Source of the DNA: Rubrivivax sp. A210
GTDB taxonomy: Bacteria; Pseudomonadota; Gammaproteobacteria; Burkholderiales; Burkholderiaceae_C
NCBI RefSeq assembly: GCF_904426505.1
Contig: NZ_CAJGBN010000071.1
Span: 142,824 to 206,823, forward strand
DNA: 64,000 nt
Direction: 5' to 3'
In this document: in pieces, positions 19,937-28,198 of the stretch
Layout: every line of letters starts with the position of its first letter
Position numbering within the stretch: position 1 is the first letter of the stretch
Position numbers and translations under genes: made by a program
Notes under the pieces: generated by a model
What the model was told of the DNA's origin: nothing
Database searches by the model: none
Seen by the model: the letters and a program-made list of their open reading frames with translations, nothing else

Positions 19937-20002
19937 GAGGCGCCGCACACGGCTCTGGCCCGGGGCTGCAGTCGACCACCCATCGCAAGAGGAGGGTCCG
20001 CC

Positions 20003-20815
20003 ATGTCACCCAGCCGAATGAACACGCCACCGGCACCGGCCCGGCGCCGGCCGGCCCTGGGGCTGGTGCTCACGCCATCGGCATGGGCGCAGGCCCCTGC
20101 GCCCCTGGCGCCGGCGGTGGTGGTGGTGGCGCGGTCCCTGGTGGCCGAGGGCCTGGCCCGGCTGGCGCTGCCCTTGCAGGAAGCCCTGGGCACGCCGCTC
20201 GAAGTGTTGCACGCGCCAGATTGCGAGTGCGCACTGGCCCTGATGCTCGAGCGCCCGCGCATCGTGCTCACCGTGCTGGACCTGGTCGCCGGCGCCGATG
20301 ACGCGGCGCTGCTACCCCTGTTGCAGGCCCGTCCGCAGGCACCGCTGCTGGTGCTGGTGGGCAGTTGCAGCCAAGAGCGCGCACTGGCGCTGCTGCGCGC
20401 CGGGGCCCGTGGCGTGATTCCCGATTCGCACCCGCCGCAGCTCGTGCAAGGCGCGCTGGAGCTCGTGCTGCGCTTTGGCGGTGTCTACCTGCCACCCGAA
20501 GTCTTTCTTTCCGAGCCCGCGTCGGCGTGCCCGCCGCCACCGCCGCGCCATGCGGCCGATCTGGGCCTGACCCCGCGCCAGGCCCAGGTGCTGCAGCTGC
20601 TGCTGCAGGGCTGTGCCAACAAGCGCATCTGCCGCCAGCTGGGAGTCTCGGCGGCCACCGTGAAGACCCACCTGTCGGCCGTGCTGCGCGCCCTGAATGT
20701 CGCCACCCGCACCCAGGCCGTGGTGGCTGCCAACCGCCTGGGCCTGGTCTTCGACACGCCGCCGCCCGCGGCGCCGGCAGCGCCATACCCACGCCCCCCT
20801 CAGCCGATTGGCTGA
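20003..20815 (+). CDS. LuxR-family (NarL/FixJ-type) transcription regulator
   Basis: 270-residue DNA-binding protein. Residues 37-170 resemble a response-regulator receiver (VVVVARSLVAEGLARLALP...VLDLVAGADDAALLPLL) but without a clear phospho-acceptor aspartate pocket, so phosphorylation is doubtful. Residues 185-250 are a LuxR helix-turn-helix: LTPRQAQVLQLLLQGCANKR and VSAATVKTHLSAVLRALNVA. The N-terminal 35 residues are Pro/Ala rich and start after an AGGAGG-type site. The target is unknown; it sits just upstream of the three-gene secreted-protein operon and beside a decayed LuxR gene, so a local role is possible. Confidence 0.8.
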   Translation: MSPSRMNTPPAPARRRPALGLVLTPSAWAQAPAPLAPAVVVVARSLVAEGLARLALPLQEALGTPLEVLHAPDCECALALMLERPRIVLTVLDLVAGADDAALLPLLQARPQAPLLVLVGSCSQERALALLRAGARGVIPDSHPPQLVQGALELVLRFGGVYLPPEVFLSEPASACPPPPPRHAADLGLTPRQAQVLQLLLQGCANKRICRQLGVSAATVKTHLSAVLRALNVATRTQAVVAANRLGLVFDTPPPAAPAAPYPRPPQPIG

Positions 20816-20942
20816 GCCCTCTGGCCCATGGCGCGGGCAACGAAGGCCAACCAGAATTCTTCGCACGAGGCCGCCCGGCGGCCCCCAACAGCCGGCGCCT
20901 GCTGTCCCTGGCGCAAGTCCAGCCACCACCCAGGAGAAGTGC

Positions 20943-21344
20943 ATGTCGACCCTGCAGATGACCGTGGCCACACTGGCGGCCATCCTGGCTTGCCAGGGTG
21001 CGTGTGCGGCAGGCGTGTCGGCCGAAGGGCTGACCCGCCACGCCTGGTGCAGCCAGTCGTCCAGCGACAGCACGCTCGAAGCCACCACGCTGTGGTTCAA
21101 GCCCGACGGCAGCTATGCCGCAAGGCAGCGCGAAGAAGGCTACGTCAGCGCGCCCGGGGGCCAGGTCTTTCACATCCCCGAAGAGACGAAATGGATGCAA
21201 GGCCAATGGCGCGTCGTGGCGGGCGAGCTGCACATCGCCGCGGCCGGCACGCCGGGCTTCCGGAATTCCGGCGCCAGCCTGCAGCCGGGCCGCGACGGCC
21301 TGCCCGTGCTGATGCTGGGTGGCCAGGCCTTGCGTCCGTGTTGA
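20943..21344 (+). CDS. Small secreted protein of unknown function
   Basis: 133-residue protein with a signal peptide (MTVATLAAILACQGACAAG) and a short mature domain with WFKPDGSYAARQREEGY and KWMQGQWRVVAGELHIAA, a lipocalin-like or META-like small beta pattern describing a graded readout of form 'W...G.W.v.ge.l'. The ATG at 20943 is chosen because AGGAGAAG lies seven bases upstream; the frame is open further up but without a signal sequence. Its stop overlaps the next start by one base, so the three genes to 22974 form one operon. Confidence 0.65.
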   Translation: MSTLQMTVATLAAILACQGACAAGVSAEGLTRHAWCSQSSSDSTLEATTLWFKPDGSYAARQREEGYVSAPGGQVFHIPEETKWMQGQWRVVAGELHIAAAGTPGFRNSGASLQPGRDGLPVLMLGGQALRPC

Positions 21345-21994
21345 TGGCGACGACGGCCATGGATGCCCACCTTCTCGCCATCGCGCTGCGCGAACTGGAG
21401 CGGCTGCTGGTCGTCGGCGGCGGCATCCTGTCCATCTTTTTCGGCTACCGGCTGTTCATCGCCCTGCCGGCCCTCGAAGCCTCGGGCAGCGGCCGGCTGC
21501 TGCTGCCCGGCGGCGTGTCTATCTTCCTCAGCCGCATAGGCCCGGGCGTGTTCTTCGCCCTCTTCGGCACTGGAATCCTGGTCTTTGCCATGCAGGCCAC
21601 GGTCACGGTGGGCAGCGCCGGCACGGCGGCGGGCCCGGCCAGTCCGGCGCCGGCACTGGCACTGGCGCCGGCCGCCCACTACTCGGGGATGAGCAGCGTC
21701 GCCACGGTGGCCGACGCCGAACGCCAGCAGACCGAAAGAACTCGCATCGTCGGCACGGTACGCGGCCTGCGCCTGATCGAGGCCACGCTGCAGGCGGCCC
21801 ACAAGGGCCGCAGCACCGACGACGCGCTGCGCGCCCTCGACGAGGCCAAGTTCGCGCTCATGCGCGGCACCTGGCACGAAGCCGACTGGGGCCGGCTGGA
21901 CGAGTTCGAAGCCTGGCGCAACGCCGGCATGCCCGCCCCACCGCCGCCGTCCATTGCGCAGGCGGCGCGCATCCTGACCGGAGCCACACCATGA
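21344..21994 (+). CDS. Membrane protein of unknown function with cytoplasmic or periplasmic tail
   Basis: 216-residue protein with two hydrophobic helices (LLVVGGGILSIFFGYRLFIAL and GPGVFFALFGTGILVFAMQA) followed by an Ala/Pro linker and a charged helical tail of about 110 residues. No known domain is recognised. It overlaps the preceding gene by one base and the following metallopeptidase gene by four bases (ATGA), so its product likely works with both secreted partners. Confidence 0.65.
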   Translation: MATTAMDAHLLAIALRELERLLVVGGGILSIFFGYRLFIALPALEASGSGRLLLPGGVSIFLSRIGPGVFFALFGTGILVFAMQATVTVGSAGTAAGPASPAPALALAPAAHYSGMSSVATVADAERQQTERTRIVGTVRGLRLIEATLQAAHKGRSTDDALRALDEAKFALMRGTWHEADWGRLDEFEAWRNAGMPAPPPPSIAQAARILTGATP

Positions 21995-22974
21995 AACGCC
22001 GATCCGTCTTGTCGATGCCCCTGGCGGCCCTCGCCGCCATGCCGGCTGCCGCTGCACCAGGCACCATGTACCCGGACAGCCTGCTGGCCTCACGCGTGGC
22101 CGACTACCGCGAGGTGATGGAGGACAACCTGCGCCGGGTCTTCCTGCCTGCGCTGTCGGCCCAGCAGCGTGCAGCGCTGTCCTCGGTGAAGCTCGAGTTT
22201 CCGTTGCGCGGCCGCCAGAACACGCCTTTCGAGTTCTTCGCCACCGGCGACCAGCGCGTACATCTGCCGGTGTTCTCGATCCGCTTTCTCAGCGACCTGG
22301 CCATCGCGCAAACGTGGCTGCTGATGCGCGACTACCGCAGCAATACCGTGTACGAGTACATCAGCCTCATGAAGTACCAGCAGCGTCCGCGCGACGACTG
22401 GCCCGATCCGCGCACCGCGCTGCAGATACCGGCCGATGCGACCCAGGACCAACAGGTCGACCAGTTCTCGCTGCACCTGTTGAACCAGGCGCTGGCCTTC
22501 ATCCTGCTGCACGAGCTGGCCCACATTGTTCACCGCGATCCCGGCTACGGGCCTGGCGTCGCACGCGCGGCAGCACGCGGCAACGAAGCCTCGGCCGATG
22601 CCTTCGCGCTCGAGGTGATGCGGCGCATCGGCATGCCGCCGCTGGGCGTCGAGTTCTTCTTCGCGGTGATGAGCCACCACGGCCGCGTCAGGGCCGATTT
22701 CCTCAGCGCCGGGGACTACCAGAAGTGGCTGGACGAAGCCACCCATCCCCTGGACACCGACCGCATGCGCGCGGTGGCGCGCTACATGCAAGCGCACGCG
22801 GCCGACTTTGCCAAGCTGCAGCGCGACCCGCGGCGCAGCGAGCAGGTGGTCGGCGCCGTTGCCGGCCAGGTCGACCAGATCGCGCGCTACCTCGAAGACC
22901 TGGACCTGCAGCGGCTGATCGCCGCGCGGGCGCGGGCGGCCAGCATCGCCAGCCTCGCCCCGCGAAAGCACTAG
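21991..22974 (+). CDS. Exported gluzincin-type metallopeptidase of unknown role
   Basis: 327-residue protein with an N-terminal signal peptide (MKRRSVLSMPLAALAAMPAAAA). Residues near 173 read LLHELAHIVHRDPGY: an HExxH zinc motif followed about 20 residues later by NEASADAFALEVM, supplying the third glutamate ligand as in M48-like gluzincins. The rest has no recognised domain. It overlaps the upstream membrane-protein gene by ATGA. It may be a periplasmic protease acting on, or anchored by, the two co-transcribed proteins. The zinc site is clear; the substrate is unknown. Confidence 0.75.
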   Translation: MKRRSVLSMPLAALAAMPAAAAPGTMYPDSLLASRVADYREVMEDNLRRVFLPALSAQQRAALSSVKLEFPLRGRQNTPFEFFATGDQRVHLPVFSIRFLSDLAIAQTWLLMRDYRSNTVYEYISLMKYQQRPRDDWPDPRTALQIPADATQDQQVDQFSLHLLNQALAFILLHELAHIVHRDPGYGPGVARAAARGNEASADAFALEVMRRIGMPPLGVEFFFAVMSHHGRVRADFLSAGDYQKWLDEATHPLDTDRMRAVARYMQAHAADFAKLQRDPRRSEQVVGAVAGQVDQIARYLEDLDLQRLIAARARAASIASLAPRKH

Positions 22975-22997
22975 CCGCTAGCGCCAATGCCAATCGA

Positions 22998-23015
22998 CCG
23001 CCGCGCCCGCGGCGG
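22998..23015. terminator. Candidate bidirectional terminator hairpin
   Basis: CCGCCGCG at 22998-23005 is exactly complementary to 23008-23015 with a two-base loop. It lies between the stop codons of the convergent metallopeptidase and uspA genes. There is no T-run, so termination is inferred only from position. Confidence 0.4.
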
Positions 23016-23021
23016 CCCGGC

Positions 23022-23465
23022 TCAGTGCAGCACCAGCAGCGGCAGTTTCGACCCCGCCAGCACGGCCTTGGTGTGCGAGCCGAAGAGGAATTCGCCGAAG
23101 GCGCCGCGTCCGTGGGTAACCATGACGATCATGTCGCAGCCCTGCGACTCGGCGATCTGGATGATGGCCTTGTCGATGCGCGGCACATGGTCGTGGACGC
23201 CGTCGAAGGGCACGCCGGCAGCGCGCGCCACTTCCTCGAACCTGGCCAGCACCTGGCGCGCATGGGCCTCGGTGCGGGCCTCGTGTTCCTTCAGATCCTG
23301 GGCCCACAGCGAATGGGGCCGCGTCTCGGTGAGCGTGGGCTGCATGGGTTCGGCAACGAAGCCGGTGATGGCGGCACCGAGCTGCTTGGCCAGCGCCACG
23401 CTCTCCTGCATGGCGCGGTCCGACAACTCGCTGCCGTCGACCGGAACCAAAAGACGCTTGTACAT
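23022..23465 (-). CDS. Universal stress protein, UspA family
   Basis: 147-residue cytoplasmic protein with the whole UspA fold: YKRLLVPVDGSELSDRAMQE at the N-terminus and the nucleotide-binding signature VTHGRGAFGEFLFGSHTKAV near the end (G-x2-G-x9-G-S pattern). Such proteins bind ATP and respond to starvation or oxygen limitation. The ATG at 23465 is preceded by a GGGGGAGA site; an upstream in-frame extension has no family similarity. An FNR-like palindrome lies about 80 bp upstream, in keeping with the well-known anaerobic induction of usp genes. Confidence 0.93.
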   Translation of the reverse strand: MYKRLLVPVDGSELSDRAMQESVALAKQLGAAITGFVAEPMQPTLTETRPHSLWAQDLKEHEARTEAHARQVLARFEEVARAAGVPFDGVHDHVPRIDKAIIQIAESQGCDMIVMVTHGRGAFGEFLFGSHTKAVLAGSKLPLLVLH

Positions 23466-23546
23466 GTGTTCTCCCCCGACGCGTGCTACATGCCCTGCGG
23501 GCTTGCGCAGGGCCGGCCAGTCTAGGGAGCCCATGCCGCACCAATC

Positions 23547-23560
23547 TTGCGCTAGGCCAA
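23547..23560. promoter_or_regulatory. FNR-like palindrome upstream of uspA
   Basis: TTGCGCTAGGCCAA is a near-palindrome with TTG...CAA ends but only six of ten consensus positions. The related TTACGCTAGGCC occurs at 31722, upstream of the corrinoid operon. Confidence 0.35.
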
Positions 23561-23613
23561 ATCGGCGCCACACCCCCCCTAACCCGGCGGGTGTGTAGTT
23601 CACGCCGGCCTTG

Positions 23614-24756
23614 TCAGAAGGCGTGGCGCAGGCCGGCCGCGAAGGCCGATTGCGAGACGCCGGGCGCCGGGTTGCTGCCGCCGGCACCGGCACTGACCGA
23701 GATCGACAGGCCGGCGCTGTTGTCAATTCGGCCCAGCATGGCGTAGACCGAGGTGCGGCGCGAGAAGGCATAGGCGGCGCGCAGCGCCAGCAGGTCGGCA
23801 TCGCCGCCGCCGTTCTTGATGCGCAGCGTGTGCCATTGGCCTTCAAGCGTGAGCGCGCTGCTCGCCGCCCACGAGGCACCCAGGTACCAGAGATCGCTCT
23901 TGGGCGTGGCCGCGCTGGCACCGTTGTCGCGCCGGATCAGGCCCAGCGTGGCCTTCAGGCCACCGAACTTGCCATAGCCATTGGCCGAGACGCGGCGGTC
24001 GCGCATCTCGCTGCGGGTGAGGCCGGCAAAGGCGCCGGCGCCGCCGCGCATTTCGTCGATGGCCAGCGCCGCGCCCCAGGCCGGCGTGTCGACCTTGGCC
24101 AGCGCCGACCACTCGCGGCAGGCCTTGGTATCGGTGGCCGATTCGCCGGCGCAATTGGTGCCGGCCGGACTGCCGGCGTTGACGGTGTCGCGTCCCAGGC
24201 TGTAGGTGGCGCCCAGCGTGAGGCCGCCGAACGTGCCCTTCCAGGCCAGCGCGTTGTCGGCGCGCGCATTCGGGATGTAGGCGTCGAGCGAGCCGGTACC
24301 GTAGAGGGCAGGGCCCATCACGTCGGCGTCGAGGATGGACCAGAACAGCATGGTGTACTGGCGGCCCAGGCTCACCGTGCCCCAGTTGCCGGCGAGGCCG
24401 ACAAAGGCCTGGCGGCCCCAGGCGCGCCCGCCCTGGATCAGCGTGCCCTGGTCGGGCGCAAAGCCCTGTTCGATGGCGTAGACCGCGCGCAGGCCGCCAC
24501 CCAGGTCTTCGCTGCCGCGCAGGCCAATGCGCGACGACACGGTGCCGGTGAGGCTGGGCATGCGGGTGAGGCCGCTGCCCGCGGCCCCGACCTTGGTGAC
24601 ATGCTCGACCGCGAGGTCGATGAGGCCGTAGACGGTGACACTTTGCGCCGCTGCAGGGGCAGCGGCGGTGGCGGCCGTCGCGGCGATGAGGACAGCGATC
24701 GCGCGGGCCGGCTTGGAACGAGCCCCGCTGGGGCGGACTTGGAAGGTGGGCTTCAT
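23614..24756 (-). CDS. Gram-negative general porin
   Basis: 380-residue outer-membrane porin of the Burkholderiales type (OmpC/Omp32-like trimer). A signal peptide ending AAAPAAAQ is followed by SVTVYGLIDLAVEHVTK, the usual first strand. Later features include GLRGSEDLGGGLRAVYAIEQG, GRQAFVGLAGNWGTVSLGRQ and the C-terminal strand SAFAAGLRHAF ending in phenylalanine, required for outer-membrane insertion. The start at 24756 has a GAGGAGAAG site. It follows the CBS gene and the frd operon on the same strand; a role in dicarboxylate entry is possible but unproven. Confidence 0.92.
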   Translation of the reverse strand: MKPTFQVRPSGARSKPARAIAVLIAATAATAAAPAAAQSVTVYGLIDLAVEHVTKVGAAGSGLTRMPSLTGTVSSRIGLRGSEDLGGGLRAVYAIEQGFAPDQGTLIQGGRAWGRQAFVGLAGNWGTVSLGRQYTMLFWSILDADVMGPALYGTGSLDAYIPNARADNALAWKGTFGGLTLGATYSLGRDTVNAGSPAGTNCAGESATDTKACREWSALAKVDTPAWGAALAIDEMRGGAGAFAGLTRSEMRDRRVSANGYGKFGGLKATLGLIRRDNGASAATPKSDLWYLGASWAASSALTLEGQWHTLRIKNGGGDADLLALRAAYAFSRRTSVYAMLGRIDNSAGLSISVSAGAGGSNPAPGVSQSAFAAGLRHAF

Positions 24757-24770
24757 GGTGGTCTTCTCCT

Positions 24771-24791
24771 CGTCGGCGATTTTCGCCGACG
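24771..24791 (-). promoter_or_regulatory. Hairpin in the CBS-porin intergenic region
   Basis: CGTCGGCGA (24771-24779) and TCGCCGACG (24783-24791) form a perfect 9-bp stem with a three-base loop just ahead of the porin ribosome site. It could end CBS transcription, act as an attenuator or stabilise porin mRNA. Confidence 0.45.
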
Positions 24792-24809
24792 CCCGCCGCC
24801 CCCTGGCCT

Positions 24810-25253
24810 TCAACCCCTGGGCACGCCTTCGGTGCTGAAGCCCTCGCGCCGCAGCGCCTCGCAGTTGAAGTCTTCCATCTCGGGGTCGAGCACGCTGCGC
24901 GCGGTGACGATGCCCACCGCACGCTGGCCCTCGACCACCGGCAGGTGGCGCACGCCGCGCTCCTGCATCACCTGCAGCGCAAAGCCGAACAGGCGCTCTG
25001 GAGCCACGGTGAGCGGCGACTTGGTCATCACCTCGTCCAGCGCCGTGGCATCGGCATCGCGGTCGCAGGCAATCACACGCCGCAGCGCATCGCGCGCCGT
25101 GAAGATGCCGACCAGCTTTTCGCTGTCGACGACGAGCAGCGCGCTGCTCGCGGTCTCGGCCATCAGGCGGGCGGCGGCGCGTACCGAGGTCTGGGGCGGC
25201 GCGACCACCAGACGCTCGCGCGTCATCACATGCCGGACCCGTTCATTGAACAT
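24810..25253 (-). CDS. Two-CBS-domain protein
   Basis: 147-residue protein with two CBS domains: the first with SALLVVDSEKLVGIFTARDALRR, the second with GVRHLPVVEGQRAVGIVTARS. Paired CBS domains bind adenosine nucleotides and act as energy sensors, here without an attached enzyme. The ATG at 25253 has GGGAG eight bases upstream and is preferred over an upstream TTG. It lies between frdB and the porin gene, and an FNR-like site is 58 bp upstream. Confidence 0.88.
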   Translation of the reverse strand: MFNERVRHVMTRERLVVAPPQTSVRAAARLMAETASSALLVVDSEKLVGIFTARDALRRVIACDRDADATALDEVMTKSPLTVAPERLFGFALQVMQERGVRHLPVVEGQRAVGIVTARSVLDPEMEDFNCEALRREGFSTEGVPRG

Positions 25254-25310
25254 GACACAAGCTCCCAAGGACTACCGATGTGCAGCCTAACGCTGGTGCG
25301 CGGGTGGAAG

Positions 25311-25324
25311 TTGATGCGGCACAA
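25311..25324. promoter_or_regulatory. FNR-like site upstream of the CBS gene
   Basis: TTGATGCGGCACAA has a perfect left half-site and CACAA on the right (eight of ten). It lies between the frdB stop and the CBS start, where a promoter for CBS and porin is expected. Confidence 0.45.
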
Positions 25325-25399
25325 ACCCCACTCACCAGGGCCGCAAAGCGCGGAGTGCGGGTACCTGAGACAGGGCTTGGGACCATGGCCTTGCGCGCC

Positions 25400-26212
25400 T
25401 CAGCGCCAGCCCATGGCCACCATCTTGCGGCGCAGGAAGGCGATCTGGGTCTGCAGCGGCAGCTGCTTGGGGCAGACATCGTGGCAGCCCAGCAGCGACA
25501 TGCAGCCGAACACGCCGTCGTCGTCGCCGACGACCTCGTAGAAGTCGTCGTCGTCGCGCGTGTCGCGCGGATCGAGGCGGAAGCGCGCCAGCTTGTTCAT
25601 GCCGACGGCGCCGACAAAGTCTTCGCGCATGCGCGCCGTGCCGCAGGCGGCGACGCAGCAGCCGCATTCGATGCAGCGGTCGAGCTCGTAGATCTTCTCG
25701 GCCAGCTCGGGCTCCATGCGTTCTTCCAGGCGCCTGAGATCGCGCTCGGCTTCCTGCTGGTGAACCCAGGTCTGCAGCCGCTCGCTCATGCCGCGCATCC
25801 ACTTGCCGGTGTTGACCGAGAGATCGCCGATCAGCTCGAACACCGGCAGCGGTGCCAGCGTGAAGGTGGCGTCAAGGTTCTGCGTCAGCGTGCGACAGGC
25901 CAGGGCCGGGCGGCCGTTGACGAGCAATGCGCAGCTGCCGCAGATGCCGGCGCGGCAGACGAAATCGAACTGCAGGCTGGGGTCGAGCTTCTCGCGGATT
26001 TCGCTCAGCGCGATGAACAGCGTCATGCCCGCGGCATCGTCGATCTCGTAGCTCTGCCAGTGCGGCGCCACCTCGGGGTGGGCCGGGTTGAAGCGCAGCA
26101 CGCGGATCTGCAGCCGGCGCGTCACCGCCGTGGGCTGGGCCGCGGCCGGAGCGGGGGCAAGAGCATGGGCAGGCAGCGAGGCCTGCAGCGGGAGGATGGG
26201 GATGGTCTTCAC
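25400..26212 (-). CDS. frdB: Fumarate reductase iron-sulfur subunit (Wolinella type)
   Basis: 270-residue electron-transfer subunit of quinol:fumarate reductase. It contains the [2Fe-2S] motif CRAGICGSCALLVNGRPALAC, the [4Fe-4S] motif CIECGCCVAACG and the [3Fe-4S] motif CMSLLGCHDVCPKQLP. The stretch MREDFVGAVGMNKLARFRLD and VGDDDGVFGCM closely recall FrdB of Wolinella succinogenes rather than the aerobic proteobacterial SdhB. An Ala/Pro-rich N-terminal extension of about 30 residues is unusual. It overlaps frdA by four bases. Confidence 0.93.
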   Translation of the reverse strand: MKTIPILPLQASLPAHALAPAPAAAQPTAVTRRLQIRVLRFNPAHPEVAPHWQSYEIDDAAGMTLFIALSEIREKLDPSLQFDFVCRAGICGSCALLVNGRPALACRTLTQNLDATFTLAPLPVFELIGDLSVNTGKWMRGMSERLQTWVHQQEAERDLRRLEERMEPELAEKIYELDRCIECGCCVAACGTARMREDFVGAVGMNKLARFRLDPRDTRDDDDFYEVVGDDDGVFGCMSLLGCHDVCPKQLPLQTQIAFLRRKMVAMGWR

Positions 26213-28188
26213 AGCGGCTCGTCGATGCGTTCGTTCTTGCCGCGCAGGCGCGCGGGCAGCAGGTCCTGGTAGGGCATCAGCGCGCCCTGCAGCGCGTGGC
26301 GGTCGGCGCCCGCCATGCGTTCGCGCAGGGCCGCCACCTCGGCCGCGCGGGTGGCGGTGTCGGGGTGGTCGACATAGTCCTTGGCACCGTAGCCACGCCA
26401 GCCCGGCGGCAGTTCCATGCGCGCGATGTCCAGCGGCTCATAGTTGAGCGTCGGCAGCGTGGCCTGCGGGTCTTTCCAGCTCGCCAGCGTGCGCTTGAGC
26501 CATTGGGCATCGTCGCGGCGCGGAAAGTCTTCGCGGAAGTGGGCGCCCCGGCTCTCGGTGCGCTGGGCCGCGCCATGGGCCACGCACAGCGCCAGCTTGA
26601 GCATCTTCTGCGTGCGGTAGGCGGTGGCCAGCTCGGGGTTGGCGCCGGCCTGCTGCGAGCGCAGGCCGATGTGGCGGCTGCGTTCGAGCAGGCTCTGCAG
26701 TTCGCTCACCGCCGACGAGAGGTCTTCGCCAGTGCGGAAGATGCCGACCTTGCTGGTCATGATCTCCTGCATGCGGATGCGCAGCGCCGAGGCGTCTTCC
26801 TTGCCCCCGCCCTTGGCCAGCCAGTCGAGCTTGGCCTGCTCGGCGGCCACGAATTCGCGCACCAGGCCGGTGGGGATGTTGACCTCGCTGGCCTTGGCAT
26901 CGCAGAAGTCGGCCACGAAGTCGCCGACGATCATGCCGGCGACCACGGTCTCGGCCACCGAATTGCCGCCCAGGCGATTGAAGCCGTGCATGTCCCAGCA
27001 GGCGGCCTCGCCGGCAGAGAAGAGGCCGCGCAGCGTCGGGCTCTGGCCGGTGTGGTCCGTGCGCACGCCGCCCATCGTGTAGTGCTGGGCCGGGCGCACG
27101 GCGATCATCTTCTCGGCCGGGTCGATGCCGAGGAAGCTCTCGCAGATCTCCTTCACCTCGCGCAGGTTCTTCTCGATGTGGGCGCGGCCCAGCAGCGTGA
27201 TGTCCAGCCAGAGATGTTCGCCGAAGCGGCTCTGCGCTCCCTGGCCCTTGCGGATGTGCGTTTCCATGCGGCGCGAGACGACGTCGCGCGAGGCGAGTTC
27301 CTTCTTCTCGGGCTCGTAGTCGGGCATGAAGCGGTGGCCGTCCTTGTCCTTGAGCAAGCCGCCGTCGCCGCGGCAGCCCTCGGTGACCAGGATGCCGGCC
27401 GGGAAGATGCCGGTGGGGTGGAACTGCACCGCTTCCATGTTGCCCAGCGTCGCCACGCCGGTCTCGAGCGCGATGGCCGTGCCTATGCCCTCGCAGATCA
27501 CGGCATTGGTGGTGACGCGGTAGAGGCGCCCGGCACCGCCGGTGGCGATCACCGTGGCCTTGGCGACCCAGGCGCTGAGTTCGCCGGTGATGAGGTTGCG
27601 CACCACCGCGCCGTAGCAGCGGCCGCCCTCGTGGATGAGGGCGATGGCCTCCATGCGCTCGTGTACCGGGATCGATTCGGCGATGGCGCGGTCGCTCACC
27701 GCGAACAGCATGGCGTGGCCGGTGCCATCGCTCACATAGCAGGTGCGCCATTTCTTGGTGCCGCCGAAATCGCGCTGCGCCACCAGGCCGTGGGCCTCGT
27801 CGCGCTCGGTCAGCGTGACCTTCTGGCCGTTGATGATGACCTGGCGGTCGCCGCGCTGCACCCGGCTCCAGGGCACGCCCCAGGCCGCGAGCTCGCGCAC
27901 CGCCTTGGGCGCCGTGTTGACGAACATGCGCACGACGCGCTGGTCGGCGCCCCAGTCGCTGCCGCGCACGGTGTCCTCGAAGTGGACATCCTCGTTGTCG
28001 CCCTGGCCCTTGATGACATTGCCCAGCGAGGCCTGCATGCCGCCCTGGGCCGCGGCCGAGTGACTGCGCTTGGGCGGCACCAGCGAAAGGATGACGGCAT
28101 CGTGGCCGCGGCGCTTGGCGCCGATGGCCACGCGCAGCCCGGCCAGGCCGCCGCCGATGACGAGCACGTCGGTGTAGTTGATCTTCAT
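26209..28188 (-). CDS. frdA: Fumarate reductase flavoprotein subunit
   Basis: 659-residue catalytic subunit that reduces fumarate to succinate (or the reverse). The FAD motif VLVIGGGLAGLRVAIGAKRR is followed by RSHSAAAQGGMQASLGN, in which the histidine is the covalent FAD attachment site. The substrate-site regions (TEGCRGDGGLLKDKDGHRFM and RPAQHYTMGGVRTDHTG) are present. The ATG at 28188 starts the conserved KINYTDVLVIGGG; a longer frame upstream has no similarity. It follows frdC by 10 bases and overlaps frdB. Confidence 0.93.
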   Translation of the reverse strand: MKINYTDVLVIGGGLAGLRVAIGAKRRGHDAVILSLVPPKRSHSAAAQGGMQASLGNVIKGQGDNEDVHFEDTVRGSDWGADQRVVRMFVNTAPKAVRELAAWGVPWSRVQRGDRQVIINGQKVTLTERDEAHGLVAQRDFGGTKKWRTCYVSDGTGHAMLFAVSDRAIAESIPVHERMEAIALIHEGGRCYGAVVRNLITGELSAWVAKATVIATGGAGRLYRVTTNAVICEGIGTAIALETGVATLGNMEAVQFHPTGIFPAGILVTEGCRGDGGLLKDKDGHRFMPDYEPEKKELASRDVVSRRMETHIRKGQGAQSRFGEHLWLDITLLGRAHIEKNLREVKEICESFLGIDPAEKMIAVRPAQHYTMGGVRTDHTGQSPTLRGLFSAGEAACWDMHGFNRLGGNSVAETVVAGMIVGDFVADFCDAKASEVNIPTGLVREFVAAEQAKLDWLAKGGGKEDASALRIRMQEIMTSKVGIFRTGEDLSSAVSELQSLLERSRHIGLRSQQAGANPELATAYRTQKMLKLALCVAHGAAQRTESRGAHFREDFPRRDDAQWLKRTLASWKDPQATLPTLNYEPLDIARMELPPGWRGYGAKDYVDHPDTATRAAEVAALRERMAGADRHALQGALMPYQDLLPARLRGKNERIDEPL

Positions 28189-28198
28189 CGGCCGGCCC

